Source: Thiobacillus denitrificans
GTDB lineage: Bacteria; Pseudomonadota; Gammaproteobacteria; Burkholderiales; Thiobacillaceae
DNA length: 59,964 nucleotides
Assembly (NCBI GenBank): GCA_020723405.1
Contig: DYIY01000018.1
Location: forward strand, 1-59,964
Direction of reading: 5' to 3'
Positions 6,104-15,859 of the stretch are shown here, in pieces. How positions within the stretch are numbered: the first letter of the stretch is position 1; each line of letters starts with the position of its first letter. The position numbers and the translations under genes are program-made. The notes below the pieces were generated by a model. That model saw nothing but the letters and a program-made list of their open reading frames with translations, was not told the origin of the DNA and did no database searches.

Positions 6104-8236
6104 TCAGACCACGTTGACCCCCCGGTCCTCCCGGCCCTTCTGCCGCTGCAGTCGCACCACTTCCGGAAGGCCGCGCAGGGCGCGCATCAGCCGTGCCAGG
6201 TGGAGCCGGTTCTGCACGCTGACGGTGAAGTAGAGACTGGTGTAGGCGCCGGCCTCGTCCTGCATGTGCACGTTGTCGATGTCCGAGCCTTCGTTGGCGA
6301 TGGCGGCGGCCACCTTGGCCAGCACGCCCCGCTGGTTGACCACGATGACCTTGATGCCCACTTCGAAGAGCTTGTCCAGTTCGGCGGACCAGGCCACGTC
6401 CACCCATTTTTCCGGGTCTTCCCGGTAGTTGCGCACCTGGACGCAGTCGTGGGTATGGATGATGAGGCCCTGTTCCTTCTTGATCTGGCCAATGATGGGG
6501 TCGCCGGGAATGGGCCGGCAGCACTTGCCCAGGCGCACCGCCACCCCTTCGGCGCCGCGGATGAGCATGGGGCCGGCGGCCTTGCGCGGAGTGGCTTCGC
6601 TGTCCTTGGCCAGCAGTTGCCGGGCCACCACGAAGGCCAGTTTCTTGCCCAGGCCGATCTCCGCCAGGGTGTCGTCCCGGCCCCGGCCCCCGTCCCGCTG
6701 GAAGCGCTCCCACTGGGCATCGTTGACCGGCTCGCCGCCCAGGGCCCGCACGGCTTGGTCCAGCAGTTGTTCGCCTAGGCTGACGGATTCGTGCCGGTGG
6801 GTCTTCTTCAGGGCGCTACGGATGTGGGCCCGGGCCTTGCCGGTGATGGCGAAATGGGCCCAGGCCGGGTTGGGCCGGGCCGATTCGGACGTGAGGATCT
6901 CCACCCGGTCACCGTTCTTCAGGGGGGTGGACAGGGGCATGAACTCGCCGTTGATCTTGGTGCCCACGCAGTGGTCCCCCACGTCCGAGTGGACGTTGTA
7001 GGCGAAGTCCACCGCCGTGGCGCCCCGGGGCAGGGCCACGATGCGGCCCTTGGGGGTGAACACGTAGACCTCGTCGGGGAACAGGTCCACCTTGATGTGT
7101 TCCAGGAATTCCACGGAATCCCGGCTGTCGGCCTGGATGTCCAGCAGGCTCTGCATCCACTGGTGGGTTTTCTTCTGCACGTCGGACAGGGAGGTCTCGC
7201 CGGTCTTGTACAGCCAGTGGGAGGCCACGCCGGTCTCCGCCACCCGGTGCATCTCCTGGGTGCGGATCTGCACTTCCAGCGGCGCGCCGAAGGGGCCGAA
7301 CAGGGTGGTGTGCAGGGATTGGTAGCCGTTGGGTTTGGGGATGGCGATGTAATCCTTGAACTTGCCCGGGATGGGTTTGAACAGGGCGTGCAGGGCCCCG
7401 AGGGTCAGATAGCAGTCGCTGGAACTCTCCACCTGGACCCGGAAGCCGTAGATGTCGAACACTTCGGAAAAGGCCAGGTGTTTTTCCTGCATCTTGCGGT
7501 AGATGCTGAACAGATGCTTTTCCCGGCCCTTCACCTGGGCCTGGATGTGGGCATCCTGGAGCTTGGCCTCGATGGATTTGCGGATCTTGTCCATCACCTC
7601 CTTGCGATTGCCCCGGGCCGACTTCACCGCCTTTTCGATGACCTTGTAGCGGTTCGGGTGCAGGTGCAGGAAGGCGATGTCCTCCAGTTCCTGGTATACC
7701 CGGTTGAGGCCCACCCGGTTGGCGATGGGGGCGTAGATCTCCAGGGTTTCCTGGGCGATGCGGTGGATCTTTTCCGGTGCCATGGCATCCAGGGTGCGCA
7801 TGTTGTGCAACCGGTCCGCCAGCTTGATGAGGATGACCCGCACGTCCCGGGCCATGGCCAGGAGCATCTTGCGGAAGTTTTCCGCCTGGGCCTCGGCCTT
7901 GCTCTCGAAGTGGATCTTGTCCAGCTTGGTGACCCCGTCCACCAGGGCCGCCACGGGCTTGCCGAACTCCCGGGCCACGTCGTCGATGCTGACCCCCGTG
8001 TCCTCCACCACGTCGTGGAGCAGGGCGGCGATCAGGGTCTGGGCGTCCAGGTGCCAGCCGGCCAGGATCTCCGCTACGGCCAGGGGGTGGGTGATGTAGG
8101 GGTCCCCGCACTTGCGGAACTGGCCCTCGTGGGCCCGGGCGGAGAAGCGGTAGGCCTTGTCGAAGGCCTCCAGGTCGGCGGGCTTGAGGTAGGCGACCGC
8201 CTCGGGCAGCAGTGGAAAAGGCGCAGGGGCTTCCAC
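6104..8236 (-). CDS. spoT: Bifunctional (p)ppGpp synthetase/hydrolase
   Basis: 710 residues, usual length for RelA/SpoT enzymes, which make and degrade the stringent-response alarmone. Domains in order: HD hydrolase with ALLHDVVEDT (His74-Asp75) and KLADRLHNMRTL; synthetase with GKFKDYIAIPKPNGYQS and LEVQIRT; TGS (about 388-450, YVFTPKGRIVALPRGATAVD); a conserved helical/zinc-finger-like segment with KCCRPIPGD; and a C-terminal ACT domain (about 635-705). The basic K-F-K-D motif in the synthetase is typical of bifunctional Rel/SpoT rather than the acidic motif of monofunctional RelA. rpoZ lies 17 bases upstream on the same strand, the classical rpoZ-spoT order. Confidence 0.97.
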   Translation of the reverse strand: MEAPAPFPLLPEAVAYLKPADLEAFDKAYRFSARAHEGQFRKCGDPYITHPLAVAEILAGWHLDAQTLIAALLHDVVEDTGVSIDDVAREFGKPVAALVDGVTKLDKIHFESKAEAQAENFRKMLLAMARDVRVILIKLADRLHNMRTLDAMAPEKIHRIAQETLEIYAPIANRVGLNRVYQELEDIAFLHLHPNRYKVIEKAVKSARGNRKEVMDKIRKSIEAKLQDAHIQAQVKGREKHLFSIYRKMQEKHLAFSEVFDIYGFRVQVESSSDCYLTLGALHALFKPIPGKFKDYIAIPKPNGYQSLHTTLFGPFGAPLEVQIRTQEMHRVAETGVASHWLYKTGETSLSDVQKKTHQWMQSLLDIQADSRDSVEFLEHIKVDLFPDEVYVFTPKGRIVALPRGATAVDFAYNVHSDVGDHCVGTKINGEFMPLSTPLKNGDRVEILTSESARPNPAWAHFAITGKARAHIRSALKKTHRHESVSLGEQLLDQAVRALGGEPVNDAQWERFQRDGGRGRDDTLAEIGLGKKLAFVVARQLLAKDSEATPRKAAGPMLIRGAEGVAVRLGKCCRPIPGDPIIGQIKKEQGLIIHTHDCVQVRNYREDPEKWVDVAWSAELDKLFEVGIKVIVVNQRGVLAKVAAAIANEGSDIDNVHMQDEAGAYTSLYFTVSVQNRLHLARLMRALRGLPEVVRLQRQKGREDRGVNVV

Positions 8237-8253
8237 GGACTGCCCTCCAGGCG

Positions 8254-8460
8254 TCAGACGGGCGCCTTCTTCAGCACTTCAAGGCCGGTCAGGCCGTCGG
8301 CGATCTCGCGCAGGGCCAGCACGGCGGGCTTGTCCCGGCCGGCTTCGACGCGGGGCGTGGCGCCGGTGGAAATCTGCCGGGCCCGATAGGCGGCGGCCAG
8401 GGTCATTTCGAAGCGGTTGGGAATGTGCTTGATGCAGTCGTCGACGGTGACGCGGGCCAT
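8254..8460 (-). CDS. rpoZ: RNA polymerase omega subunit
   Basis: 68 residues beginning [19 protein letters not shown], the hallmark omega N-terminus, with R-A-R-Q-I following. Omega helps fold the beta' subunit and forms part of a ppGpp binding site on RNA polymerase, so its pairing with spoT is functionally fitting. It is shorter than the 91-residue E. coli protein, as in many betaproteobacteria. Confidence 0.95.
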   Translation of the reverse strand: MARVTVDDCIKHIPNRFEMTLAAAYRARQISTGATPRVEAGRDKPAVLALREIADGLTGLEVLKKAPV

Positions 8461-8525
8461 GGGTGAATCCTTTCGAAATACGGATGAAACAAGCTCCAGG
8501 GCCCGATTCTAAACGATGCCAACCG

Positions 8526-8531
8526 TATAAT
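8526..8531 (+). promoter_or_regulatory. Candidate -10 box for yajQ
   Basis: A perfect TATAAT lies 31 bases before the yajQ start in the 101-base gap shared with divergent rpoZ. No convincing -35 hexamer is visible at 16-18 bases upstream, so the assignment is tentative. Confidence 0.4.
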
Positions 8532-8561
8532 CCCGCCCTTCTCAGATTCCCGGAAAAACCC

Positions 8562-9050
8562 ATGCCATCCTTCGACATCGTTTCCGAAGTGGACAAGCAG
8601 GAAATCCGCAACGCCGTGGACCAGGCCAACAAGGAAGTGGCCAACCGCTTCGACTTCAAAGGCTCCGATGCCCGGGTGGAGCAGAACGAATTCGTCCTCA
8701 CCGTGTTCGCCGACGACGATTTCAAGCTCGACCAGGTCCAGGAAGTGCTCAACGGCAAACTGGTCAAGCGCGGTATCGACATCCGCTGCCTGGACGTGGC
8801 CGACAAGAGCGAGAAGGTTTCGGGCAACAAGGTGAAGCGGGAAGCCAAGGTGAAGAACGGCATCGAATCCGAGCAGGCCAAGAAGATCGTCAAGCTCATC
8901 AAGGATTCCAAGCTCAAGGTCACCGCCGCCATCCAGGGGGAAAGCGTGCGGGTCTCCGGCGCCAAACGGGACACCCTCCAGGAGTGCATCGCCCTGGTGA
9001 AGAAATCGGTGACTGATTTTCCGGTCCAGTTCCAGAATTTCCGCGACTGA
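8562..9050 (+). CDS. yajQ: YajQ family nucleotide-binding protein
   Basis: 162 residues starting [18 protein letters not shown], with FDFKGSDA and the C-terminal [11 protein letters not shown] typical of the YajQ (UPF0234) family, which has two ferredoxin-like folds and is reported to bind nucleotides or RNA; some members bind c-di-GMP. The open frame extends 33 codons upstream, but the family start at 8562 fits and the extension lacks family sequence and would overlap the promoter region. Monocistronic in appearance. Confidence 0.93.
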   Translation: MPSFDIVSEVDKQEIRNAVDQANKEVANRFDFKGSDARVEQNEFVLTVFADDDFKLDQVQEVLNGKLVKRGIDIRCLDVADKSEKVSGNKVKREAKVKNGIESEQAKKIVKLIKDSKLKVTAAIQGESVRVSGAKRDTLQECIALVKKSVTDFPVQFQNFRD

Positions 9051-9084
9051 GCCCGGTGGGGTGAACCCACGATAAAACAAACAC

Positions 9085-9113
9085 TTGGATTGGCCGTCGG
9101 CTTCCTATAAAAT
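9085..9113 (+). promoter_or_regulatory. Promoter of the rpsP operon
   Basis: TTGGAT (9085-9090), a 17-base spacer and TAAAAT (9108-9113), 63 bases before the rpsP start. It suits a sigma-70 promoter driving rpsP-rimM-trmD-rplS. Confidence 0.55.
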
Positions 9114-9176
9114 GCACGGCTTTTCCGGATTCGCTGGCCATGGGGGCCGGCAACAGGTTCAAAGGACCCAATTGAC

Positions 9177-9428
9177 ATGGTGACCATTCGTCTTGCCCGT
9201 GGCGGCTCCAAGAAGCGCCCCTTCTTCAACATCGTCGTGGCCGATTCCCGCAATCGTCGCGATGGCCGTTTCATCGAGCGTATCGGCTTCTACAACCCCG
9301 TGGCCTCCGGCAACGCCGACACCCTGCGCATCGACCAGGCCCGCCTGGCCTACTGGCAGGGCGTGGGCGCCCAGACCTCCGAAACCGTCGCCCGGATCGT
9401 GCGTGGCGCCGCAGCCCCTGCTGCCTGA
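9177..9428 (+). CDS. rpsP: 30S ribosomal protein S16
   Basis: 83 residues, [20 protein letters not shown], with [20 protein letters not shown], the S16 signature. It binds 16S rRNA early in 30S assembly. First gene of the conserved rpsP-rimM-trmD-rplS operon; rimM starts seven bases after its stop. Confidence 0.98.
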   Translation: MVTIRLARGGSKKRPFFNIVVADSRNRRDGRFIERIGFYNPVASGNADTLRIDQARLAYWQGVGAQTSETVARIVRGAAAPAA

Positions 9429-9435
9429 GGACTAC

Positions 9436-9924
9436 GTGGTCATGGGGCGGGTGGCCGCCCCATACGCGGTGCGGGGCTGGCTGAAGATCCAGACCTTCAC
9501 CGAATATCTGGACAGCCTGCTGGACTATGAGGTCTGGCGGCTGGGCCGCAACGGCAAGTGGCGGGATTACCGTCTGCTGGAGGGCAAGGTCCACGGACAG
9601 ACCCTGCTGGCCTGCCTGGAAGGGGTGACCGACCGCAACGGTGCGGAAGCCCTGATGGGCCTGGATGTGGCGGTGCTGCGGGAAGAAATGCCCGAAGCCG
9701 AAGACGGCGAGTTTTACTGGGACGACCTGATGGGCCTGGACGTGGTGAACGAACAGGGTCAGCAGTTGGGCCAGGTGGCGGGTCTGCTGGAAACCGGGGC
9801 CAATGACGTCCTGCAGGTGCGGGACGGCGAGACGGAGCGACTGATCCCTTTCGTGGACGCCGTGATCCGCGAGGTGGACCTGGAGGCGGGACGGCTGGTG
9901 GTGGACTGGGGCCTGGACTACTGA
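9436..9924 (+). CDS. rimM: Ribosome maturation factor RimM
   Basis: About 162 residues with the N-terminal beta-barrel ([20 protein letters not shown]) and the C-terminal PRC-like domain ([20 protein letters not shown], then GANDVLQV and LIPFVDAVI). RimM binds S19 and helps mature the 30S head. The start is not certain: GTG at 9436 is preferred and gives V-M-G-R-V, while ATG at 9442 would lose two residues. The frame remains open upstream through rpsP, but that extension is a shadow. Confidence 0.93.
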   Translation: MVMGRVAAPYAVRGWLKIQTFTEYLDSLLDYEVWRLGRNGKWRDYRLLEGKVHGQTLLACLEGVTDRNGAEALMGLDVAVLREEMPEAEDGEFYWDDLMGLDVVNEQGQQLGQVAGLLETGANDVLQVRDGETERLIPFVDAVIREVDLEAGRLVVDWGLDY

Positions 9925-9932
9925 GGCCGGCC

Positions 9933-10724
9933 GTGGTGCCCAGCTACCATCTGGTCACGTTGTTTCCGGCCATGTTCCAGGCCCTGACGGGGTTTGGCAT
10001 CAGCGGCCGGGCGGTGGAACGGCAGTTGTGCAGGGTGAGTTTCTGGGATCCCCGGGACTTCACCCAGGACAACTACCGGACGGTGGACGACCGGCCCTTC
10101 GGCGGCGGCCCCGGCATGGTGATGCTGGCGGAGCCCCTGGACCTGGCCCTCATCGCCGCCAAGGCGGCCCTGGCCCGGGAAGGGGTGGGGGCGCCCCGGC
10201 TGATCTACCTGTCGCCCCAGGGGCGGCGGCTGGACCAGGCCCTGGTGGAAGAACTGGCTCAAGCGCCCGGCTTGGTGTTGCTGGCCGGTCGCTACGAAGG
10301 CATCGACGAACGCCTCTTCGCCCGGCACGGGCTCGAGGAAGTGTCCGTCGGCGACTACGTGCTGTCCGGCGGGGAACTGCCCGCCATGGTGTTGCTGGAT
10401 GCGGTGATCCGCCTGTTGCCCGGTGCTTTGGGCCACGCGGATTCGGCCAGGGAGGACTCCTTCGCCGACGGGCTGCTGGATTGCCCCCACTACACCCGGC
10501 CGGAGACCTGGCTGGGCCTGCCGGTGCCGGAGGTGCTGCGCGGCGGCAACCACGGCCAGGTGGCCCGCTGGCGGCTGAAGGAAGCCCTGGCCCGGACCCG
10601 GGCCCGGCGGCCGGAGTTGTTGCAGGCGAGGGCCCTGAGCCCTCTGGAAAAGGCATTGCTGGCCGAACTGGACGCGAGTCCGGACGGCGGAAAAGACGGT
10701 CCGGAACCTTCCGGGCCACGGTAG
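9933..10724 (+). CDS. trmD: tRNA (guanine-37-N1) methyltransferase
   Basis: 263 residues from a GTG start. SPOUT-class methyltransferase with a trefoil knot; family motifs include [22 protein letters not shown] and [14 protein letters not shown], which form the S-adenosylmethionine pocket, and a C-terminal HYTRPETW plus [10 protein letters not shown]. It modifies G37 of tRNAs and prevents +1 frameshifting. It starts eight bases after rimM ends. The C-terminal tail is slightly longer than usual. Confidence 0.97.
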   Translation: MVPSYHLVTLFPAMFQALTGFGISGRAVERQLCRVSFWDPRDFTQDNYRTVDDRPFGGGPGMVMLAEPLDLALIAAKAALAREGVGAPRLIYLSPQGRRLDQALVEELAQAPGLVLLAGRYEGIDERLFARHGLEEVSVGDYVLSGGELPAMVLLDAVIRLLPGALGHADSAREDSFADGLLDCPHYTRPETWLGLPVPEVLRGGNHGQVARWRLKEALARTRARRPELLQARALSPLEKALLAELDASPDGGKDGPEPSGPR

Positions 10725-10791
10725 AAACGGCGACATGTATCGGCTCGACGGGCGGATACCTCTGTCACCCACATTCGTGAAGGAAACGAAG

Positions 10792-11178
10792 ATGAACGTG
10801 ATCGAGCAGTTGGAAAAGGAAGAAATGGCCCGCCTGATGGCCGGCAAGACCATCCCCGAGTTCTCCCCCGGCGACACCGTGGTGGTGCAGGTGAAGGTCA
10901 AGGAAGGCAACCGGGAGCGTCTCCAGGCCTACGAAGGCGTGGTCATCGCCAAGCGCAACCGGGGCCTCAACTCCGCCTTCACCGTGCGCAAGATCTCCGC
11001 CGGCGAAGGCGTGGAGCGGACTTTCCAGACCTACTCCCCCCTGGTGGCCGCCATCGAGCTGAAGCGCCGCGGCGACGTGCGCCGGGCCAAGCTCTATTAC
11101 CTGCGTCAGCGTTCCGGCAAGTCCGCCCGCATCAAGGAAAAGCTGGACCACACCAAGGTGCGTCCGACCAAGGGCTGA
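10792..11178 (+). CDS. rplS: 50S ribosomal protein L19
   Basis: 128 residues starting [15 protein letters not shown]. Core motifs are [16 protein letters not shown] and [21 protein letters not shown], followed by [17 protein letters not shown]19 lies at the 30S-50S interface. The open frame starts 57 bases earlier, but the family start is clear and is preceded by GAAGGAAACGAAG. Last gene of the operon, followed by a terminator. Confidence 0.98.
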   Translation: MNVIEQLEKEEMARLMAGKTIPEFSPGDTVVVQVKVKEGNRERLQAYEGVVIAKRNRGLNSAFTVRKISAGEGVERTFQTYSPLVAAIELKRRGDVRRAKLYYLRQRSGKSARIKEKLDHTKVRPTKG

Positions 11179-11192
11179 TCGGTTCCACGCAA

Positions 11193-11221
11193 TAAAAAGC
11201 CGCCTTCGGGCGGCTTTTTTT
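11193..11221 (+). terminator. Rho-independent terminator of the rpsP operon
   Basis: AAAAAGCCGCC, loop TTCG, GGCGGCTTTTTTT: a six-pair GC stem with a stable UUCG-type tetraloop, a U run, and an A run on the other side. It can serve the minus-strand sulfotransferase gene as well, which ends at 11244. Confidence 0.9.
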
Positions 11222-11243
11222 GTGCCGTTCCTGGCCTGTCCCT

Positions 11244-12056
11244 TTACAGCGGGTAACCCCAATGGGCCATCTCGCCGCCCAACCAACGCTTGATGCGCCA
11301 GCGTTCCAGGCGGGTCAGCTCAGAGGTATCCCGGGTCTCCCAATCCACGCGGCTATTTGCGGCGAAGTCCTCCGGCTGGGGGGCAGAGATGCCCAGGTAA
11401 TCCCAGAGTTGCGTGCGCAGGGCCCCGTTGGCCACAAAATCCTCGTAGCGCAGCTTGAACCCGAAATCCGCCTGGCGGAACTGGGCGGAACGGTTGCGCC
11501 AGTGCTCGCAGAAATAGTGCAGGGTAGCCTTGCCCGGCCCATGGTTCATCCAATTGCGTCGCTTGATGGAGAGCAGAACGTCGAAGGGATCGCGCACCAG
11601 AAAGACGAACCTGGCGTCCGGGTAAAGAGTTCTCAGTGTCTGGGCGGTGGCCAGATCACATCGGGTTTCCTTGATGCCCCACCGGGTGTACCCCATTTCC
11701 AGGGCCCGCTTGCCATACAGATCGTCCAACAAGCCCCGCTGGAAGTTGACGATTTCATCGAAGGGCGGAGTCAGGTTGGCAATCCACAGGTGGGCATGCT
11801 GTTCCTTGGGGCTGGCAATGAACTGCCGATAAGCCTCCTCGCCCATGCCGCCGGTACCGCCGGGAAAGCGTTTGGAATGATGGGCGGTGATCTGCTCCCA
11901 GCCGGTCAATGCTTCCGCCAGGGCGTTCAGGGCACCTCCCGTCTCGCCCCACACCAGCACTTCGCCGGAGGCGGTGATGAAGCGCTGGAGCAGCGTGCTG
12001 CCCGAACGCCAGGAGGATGAAAACAGAAAAACAGGTTCGGCAACTGAGTTAACCAT
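11244..12056 (-). CDS. Sulfotransferase family protein
   Basis: 270 residues from ATG 12056. Transfers sulfate from PAPS to an acceptor, by family. The N-terminal FLFSSSWRSGSTLLQRF is the 5'-phosphosulfate-binding loop. The region DARFVFLVRDPFDVLLSIKR carries the 3'-phosphate-binding Arg and Ser. Length and the RYEDF motif fit the Sulfotransfer_3-like group. Acceptor unknown. The frame is open 104 codons further upstream, but the extension is low-complexity and lacks family sequence. Monocistronic, convergent with rplS. Confidence 0.88.
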   Translation of the reverse strand: MVNSVAEPVFLFSSSWRSGSTLLQRFITASGEVLVWGETGGALNALAEALTGWEQITAHHSKRFPGGTGGMGEEAYRQFIASPKEQHAHLWIANLTPPFDEIVNFQRGLLDDLYGKRALEMGYTRWGIKETRCDLATAQTLRTLYPDARFVFLVRDPFDVLLSIKRRNWMNHGPGKATLHYFCEHWRNRSAQFRQADFGFKLRYEDFVANGALRTQLWDYLGISAPQPEDFAANSRVDWETRDTSELTRLERWRIKRWLGGEMAHWGYPL

Positions 12057-12278
12057 GGTCGGGTGATTTCCCTGTGGACTGAGCATGAAGGGTTGGCGGG
12101 CGGATTGTCCGCCAAGATGGGTGTTCCGTGCTTGCTCTGGGACGTTTGGGAAGGGCTGTGGCGAGTGGCTCAAGACGCTTCGTTCCTTTTCGCTGCCCGG
12201 GTGGCCCTGCAGAGGCGCTGCCCGCTCCCCGCAGCTTGAGAAGATCCCTTGGGAGGTAAAGGGGCACGGGTCCACTGA

Positions 12279-12321
12279 ATGTAAGTAAATACACCTAGGA
12301 GTAAATGCTATATTTACATTG
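12279..12321. promoter_or_regulatory. Inverted repeat upstream of exported protein gene
   Basis: AATGTAA (12279-12285) and TTACATT (12315-12321) form perfect seven-base arms, extended imperfectly inwards by TAAATA and TATA. They lie in an unusually AT-rich patch 40-80 bases before the gene at 12362. This suits an operator or a promoter with regulator half-sites; no regulator gene is adjacent. Confidence 0.4.
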
Positions 12322-12361
12322 GCGGTCGGGGGGCACCAGCAACCTTTTGGAGGGCCCATCC

Positions 12362-13039
12362 ATGACACCCCGTACCCTTGGCAGCGCCATGCTGGCGCTC
12401 ACAGTGGCGTCTCCCGCCTGGGCGGGGGAAGGCCTCGTGGAGTTTTTCCCGCTCTATAAGGATGTTCTGCCCGACAACCCGGGCACCGAGATGGTCCAAC
12501 CGCTGATGCGCATCGTCGACGGCAACCAGGATGGCGTGCCGGAAGCCAACGTGCGCTTCAGCGTCTACGGCGTCGCCAGCCCGGTGGCCTTGTTGAGTTC
12601 CTCCCCCCGGACCATTGTCTTCCCCGCGTCCCCCTGCTCGGGCGGGCAGACGGGGGGTGCGGTATACAGTGTGGACAATCTCCGTTTCCAGGGAGATGGC
12701 AACCTGAGCCGTTCCCACATGGCCTTCACCCTGAAGACCACCTGTGTGGATGAGGTCGGGGAACAGGCCGCCTACAAGACGGTGGTCTATTCCGCCACCA
12801 TCAACCTGCCGGCCGGGGATCCGGGCGCCACGGTCTGGATGAAGACCTATCCCCTGAACCTGTACGGTTTCGACCCGGACTATCTGACGGCGGAGGGGCT
12901 CTACATCCTCATCGTCAGCCTGGGGGATGATCCTTCACCCACCTCGCCCCGCACTGGTTCGGGCAACCTGCGCTCCGTGGGATTGGGGGTGATGGACGGG
13001 ATGGTGATCTTCGACGCCACCCGTCCCCTGAAGCGGTGA
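12362..13039 (+). CDS. Exported protein of unknown function
   Basis: 225 residues from ATG 12362, preceded by GGAGGG. Signal peptide about 1-20 (cleavage after SPAWA). The mature protein is beta-rich with two cysteines (in SPCSGG and KTTCVDE) that could pair. No family recognised. A longer frame begins at 12305, but this start places the signal peptide at the N-terminus. It is convergent with the lipoprotein gene that ends four bases away, with no obvious terminator between them. Confidence 0.75.
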   Translation: MTPRTLGSAMLALTVASPAWAGEGLVEFFPLYKDVLPDNPGTEMVQPLMRIVDGNQDGVPEANVRFSVYGVASPVALLSSSPRTIVFPASPCSGGQTGGAVYSVDNLRFQGDGNLSRSHMAFTLKTTCVDEVGEQAAYKTVVYSATINLPAGDPGATVWMKTYPLNLYGFDPDYLTAEGLYILIVSLGDDPSPTSPRTGSGNLRSVGLGVMDGMVIFDATRPLKR

Positions 13040-13043
13040 CCAC

Positions 13044-14360
13044 TCAGGGGGCCCCGGGCGTGCGGAAGCGGTAGGACTGGCGTGAGGGCGGAACCTGGGA
13101 GACGCCGGGGAAGAGGCTGGTGCTGCTCCATTCGGTGACCCGGGGCCGTCCGTCCAGCAGGAAGTGCGCCCTGACCGTCCAGAAGTAGCGGGCATCCGGC
13201 GCCAGGGGATTTTCCAGGCGGTGTTCGGGGCGGGTCAGCCCGTCCCGGTGGCAGACGGTTTCGCCCGGCTCGCCGTGCGTTTCCCTGGCGACCAGAAGTT
13301 CGTAGCTCACCTGGGCCACCCGGGCCATGTCCTCCCGGGCCACCCCAAGATCTCCGGGGCGGGGAAAGGCTTGCCACTTCAGGGTCGGGGCCAGGGAATC
13401 GACGCGCACCCATTCCAGGAAGTCGGGAATGGACCCCTGTCCCGAATACTGCCCCCGGGTGACGGGATCCAGGGGAGCCAGGCCGAAACTGGTGGAGAAC
13501 ATGCCGCCCGCCGAATGGAGGTGCCGATCGGGAAACGGATAGAGCCGCAACATCTGGTCGTGGATGTGGCCGGCCAGTTGCGGATAGCCGCGCTCCAGTT
13601 CCGCCAGCAAGGCCGCTCCGTCGTCGGCCACCCACTGCTCCAGCTTCATGCGCCGCCCGGTGAAAAGGAAATCGGCAGCGTACCGTTCGCCGTTGTCCCG
13701 GGTGCTCACCAGACGGACCCGGGCGTGCAGAAAGGCCCCAGCCGGGGCGTTGATGCCGGCACCCCGGATGCCCGCTTCCCGGAGGTTCGTGAGGAGCACC
13801 GTGTCCACGCCCTGGTCCGCCAGGCCCCGGTAATCCCCAGACTCCAGAGCGATGGACGACCGTTCGGGAGCCACGGCCAATACGGGCACCCCCCCGGCGC
13901 GCAGGGCGGATTCCACATGTTCGCGCAGCAGGGCCTGGAAGGGAGTGATCTCCAGGGCGTGGGTCAGGCTGATTTCGCTGCTTTGCACCTGGCTGGCCGG
14001 CGGTGCCTCGGCGGCACCCGCCAGGCCCCCCACCAGGCCGGCGATGCCGCAGATCCCCAGCATGAGGGCCAAGACCGGCCCGCAGAACTGGCCGCTGCAA
14101 CCACTGGAACCGATTCCCGACAGACAGCCGGCAAAGGCGCCGCCCGCGCCCTGGGCCGCGCCGGATCCCTTGCTCCGGGCATAGCCCTCGAAACGGAGTG
14201 GGGTGGGTTCCTGAACGGCCAGCACCGCCACCCTTCCCACCTGCTCCTGGTGTCGGGTGTCGGGCCGGCTGATTTCCATGACGCCGCACCCGGCCAGGAC
14301 GAGAAGCAGGGCGGCGGGGAGGATCCAGCGGCTGTGGGCAAAGGCTGAACGGGTGGTCAC
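13044..14360 (-). CDS. Large lipoprotein of unknown function
   Basis: 438 residues from GTG 14360. This start places a clean signal peptide with the lipobox VLAGC (Cys25) at the N-terminus. A Gly/Cys-rich hydrophobic segment (about 70-115, including CLSGIGSSGCSG and a GICGIAGLVGGLAG stretch) is followed by a domain that looks like an outer-membrane-associated lipoprotein (THALEITPFQALLREHVESAL). A C-terminal fibronectin-like beta region ends in YRFRTPG. The hydrophobic middle segment is unusual for a lipoprotein. Family not recognised. Confidence 0.7.
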   Translation of the reverse strand: MTTRSAFAHSRWILPAALLLVLAGCGVMEISRPDTRHQEQVGRVAVLAVQEPTPLRFEGYARSKGSGAAQGAGGAFAGCLSGIGSSGCSGQFCGPVLALMLGICGIAGLVGGLAGAAEAPPASQVQSSEISLTHALEITPFQALLREHVESALRAGGVPVLAVAPERSSIALESGDYRGLADQGVDTVLLTNLREAGIRGAGINAPAGAFLHARVRLVSTRDNGERYAADFLFTGRRMKLEQWVADDGAALLAELERGYPQLAGHIHDQMLRLYPFPDRHLHSAGGMFSTSFGLAPLDPVTRGQYSGQGSIPDFLEWVRVDSLAPTLKWQAFPRPGDLGVAREDMARVAQVSYELLVARETHGEPGETVCHRDGLTRPEHRLENPLAPDARYFWTVRAHFLLDGRPRVTEWSSTSLFPGVSQVPPSRQSYRFRTPGAP

Positions 14361-14388
14361 ACCCCATTTATAGCCGGGATGGCCGCGC

Positions 14389-15129
14389 TCAGAGACTCCA
14401 GGCCTTGGCCAGCACCGCTGCCGCACTGCCCAGCAGCAACAGGTTCACCAGGCGCAACATCTGCACGTCCGTGAGGCGGGTGTGCACGTGGCTGCCGGCA
14501 TAGAGGGCAGCCATGATGAGGGGGGCGGCCAGCAGGCTTTGCAGCCAGACCCCGCCGTCCAGCAGCAGGCCGGCGATGAGGAAGGTGACGATGCGCACCA
14601 GTCCCTCCAGGAAAAACAGCCCCGACAGGGTGGCACGCAGGGCGGCCTTGTCGCGGATGCGGTGGGACAGGTAGATGACGTAGGGTGGGCCGCCGGTGCC
14701 GAACAGGCCGCTCACCGCCCCGCCGCTGAGGGCCGCCGGCCAGGCCCAGCGGGTCGAGGCGGGCGTGAAGGGGCCGGGCCTGGCGAGCAGGCCGCGCAGG
14801 GCGAAGGCCAGGATGAACAGGCCCAGTACCGAGAGCAGGGCGGCGGCGGGCAAGGCCACCAGGAGACCCGTGCCCAGAGCCACGCCCACCAGGGTGGCGG
14901 GCATCAGACGGCGGATTTCCGTCCGGTCCACGTGCTGGAAATGGAGCCCGCCCACCAGGGCCGAGGCGGCGAAATCCGCCACCAGCATGAAGGGCACCAC
15001 CTGCTGGAGGGGAAAGCGCAGGGCCAGGAGGGGCACCGCGATGAGACCCGAGCCGAAGCCGGAGATGCCCCGCACGAAGTAGGCCAGGGTCAGGACGGCG
15101 GCGGCGTAGGCCAGTTCGGACGGGGCCAT
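14389..15129 (-). CDS. TauE/SafE family permease
   Basis: 246 residues from ATG 15129, about eight transmembrane segments. The pattern [18 protein letters not shown] near the N-terminus and its pseudo-repeat [19 protein letters not shown] in the second half are typical of the TauE/SafE sulfite or organosulfonate exporter family. Substrate unknown. The frame is open 58 codons upstream, but those codons overlap the divergent coq7 region and carry no membrane sequence. Confidence 0.88.
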   Translation of the reverse strand: MAPSELAYAAAVLTLAYFVRGISGFGSGLIAVPLLALRFPLQQVVPFMLVADFAASALVGGLHFQHVDRTEIRRLMPATLVGVALGTGLLVALPAAALLSVLGLFILAFALRGLLARPGPFTPASTRWAWPAALSGGAVSGLFGTGGPPYVIYLSHRIRDKAALRATLSGLFFLEGLVRIVTFLIAGLLLDGGVWLQSLLAAPLIMAALYAGSHVHTRLTDVQMLRLVNLLLLGSAAAVLAKAWSL

Positions 15130-15211
15130 GGGGAATCCGGAAAAGGGCGCATTTGAGCACAAAGGCGGCGCCGGGGATAATCCGCCCATCGCCATGGACC
15201 GGAACCCTCCC

Positions 15212-15859
15212 ATGTTCCCCGATTTCAGCAAGCTGCCCAAACCCGACGACTTCATCCTGCAACTCGACAAAGCGCTACGCACCGTCTTCGCCAGCGCTCC
15301 CACCCGCCGTCCCTACCCCGACGCCGGCCTGGCGGAAGGGGAGATGAGCGAGGCAGACAAGCGCCACGCCGCCGGCCTCATGCGCATCAACCACAGCGGT
15401 GAGGTCTGCGCCCAGGCCCTCTATGCCGGCCAGGCCCTGACCGCCCGCAATCCGGAAGCGGCCCGGGCCCTGCGGGAGGCGTCCGACGAAGAGACGGAGC
15501 ACCTGGCCTGGTGCGAGAAGCGGCTCAACGAACTGGGCAGCCACAAGAGCTTCCTGAACCCGGTCTGGTATGCCGGCTCCTTCGCCCTGGGGGCCCTGGC
15601 CGGTGCCCTGGGGGACAAGTGGAACCTGGGTTTCCTGGCGGAGACGGAACGCCAGGTGGAAGGCCACCTGGACAGCCACCTGGACAAGCTGCCGGCCCAG
15701 GACGGGAAGAGCCGGGCCATCGTGGAACAGATGAAGATCGACGAGGTGAAGCACGCCGACACGGCCCTGGCCCTGGGGGGGGCGCCGTTGCCCGCACCCG
15801 TGCGGGAGGCCATGCGGGTCACCTCGAAGGTTCTCACCCTGGCCGCCTACCGGCTCTGA
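15212..15859 (+). CDS. coq7: Demethoxyubiquinone hydroxylase
   Basis: 215 residues. Di-iron enzyme of ubiquinone synthesis that hydroxylates 2-polyprenyl-3-methyl-6-methoxy-1,4-benzoquinol. Motifs: [16 protein letters not shown] (first Glu ligand), [13 protein letters not shown] (E-x-x-H) and a C-terminal repeat [12 protein letters not shown] and [13 protein letters not shown] (E-x-x-H). Start candidates are ATG 15212 (preferred), 15194 and 15128. It overlaps the next gene by one base (TGATG), so the two are probably translationally coupled. Confidence 0.94.
   Translation: MFPDFSKLPKPDDFILQLDKALRTVFASAPTRRPYPDAGLAEGEMSEADKRHAAGLMRINHSGEVCAQALYAGQALTARNPEAARALREASDEETEHLAWCEKRLNELGSHKSFLNPVWYAGSFALGALAGALGDKWNLGFLAETERQVEGHLDSHLDKLPAQDGKSRAIVEQMKIDEVKHADTALALGGAPLPAPVREAMRVTSKVLTLAAYRL

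Noticed and set aside
6791-8389. 532-codon open frame antisense to spoT
   Set aside because: Low-complexity Gly/Val/His composition, a mirror of GC-rich third positions; spoT on the other strand is unmistakable.
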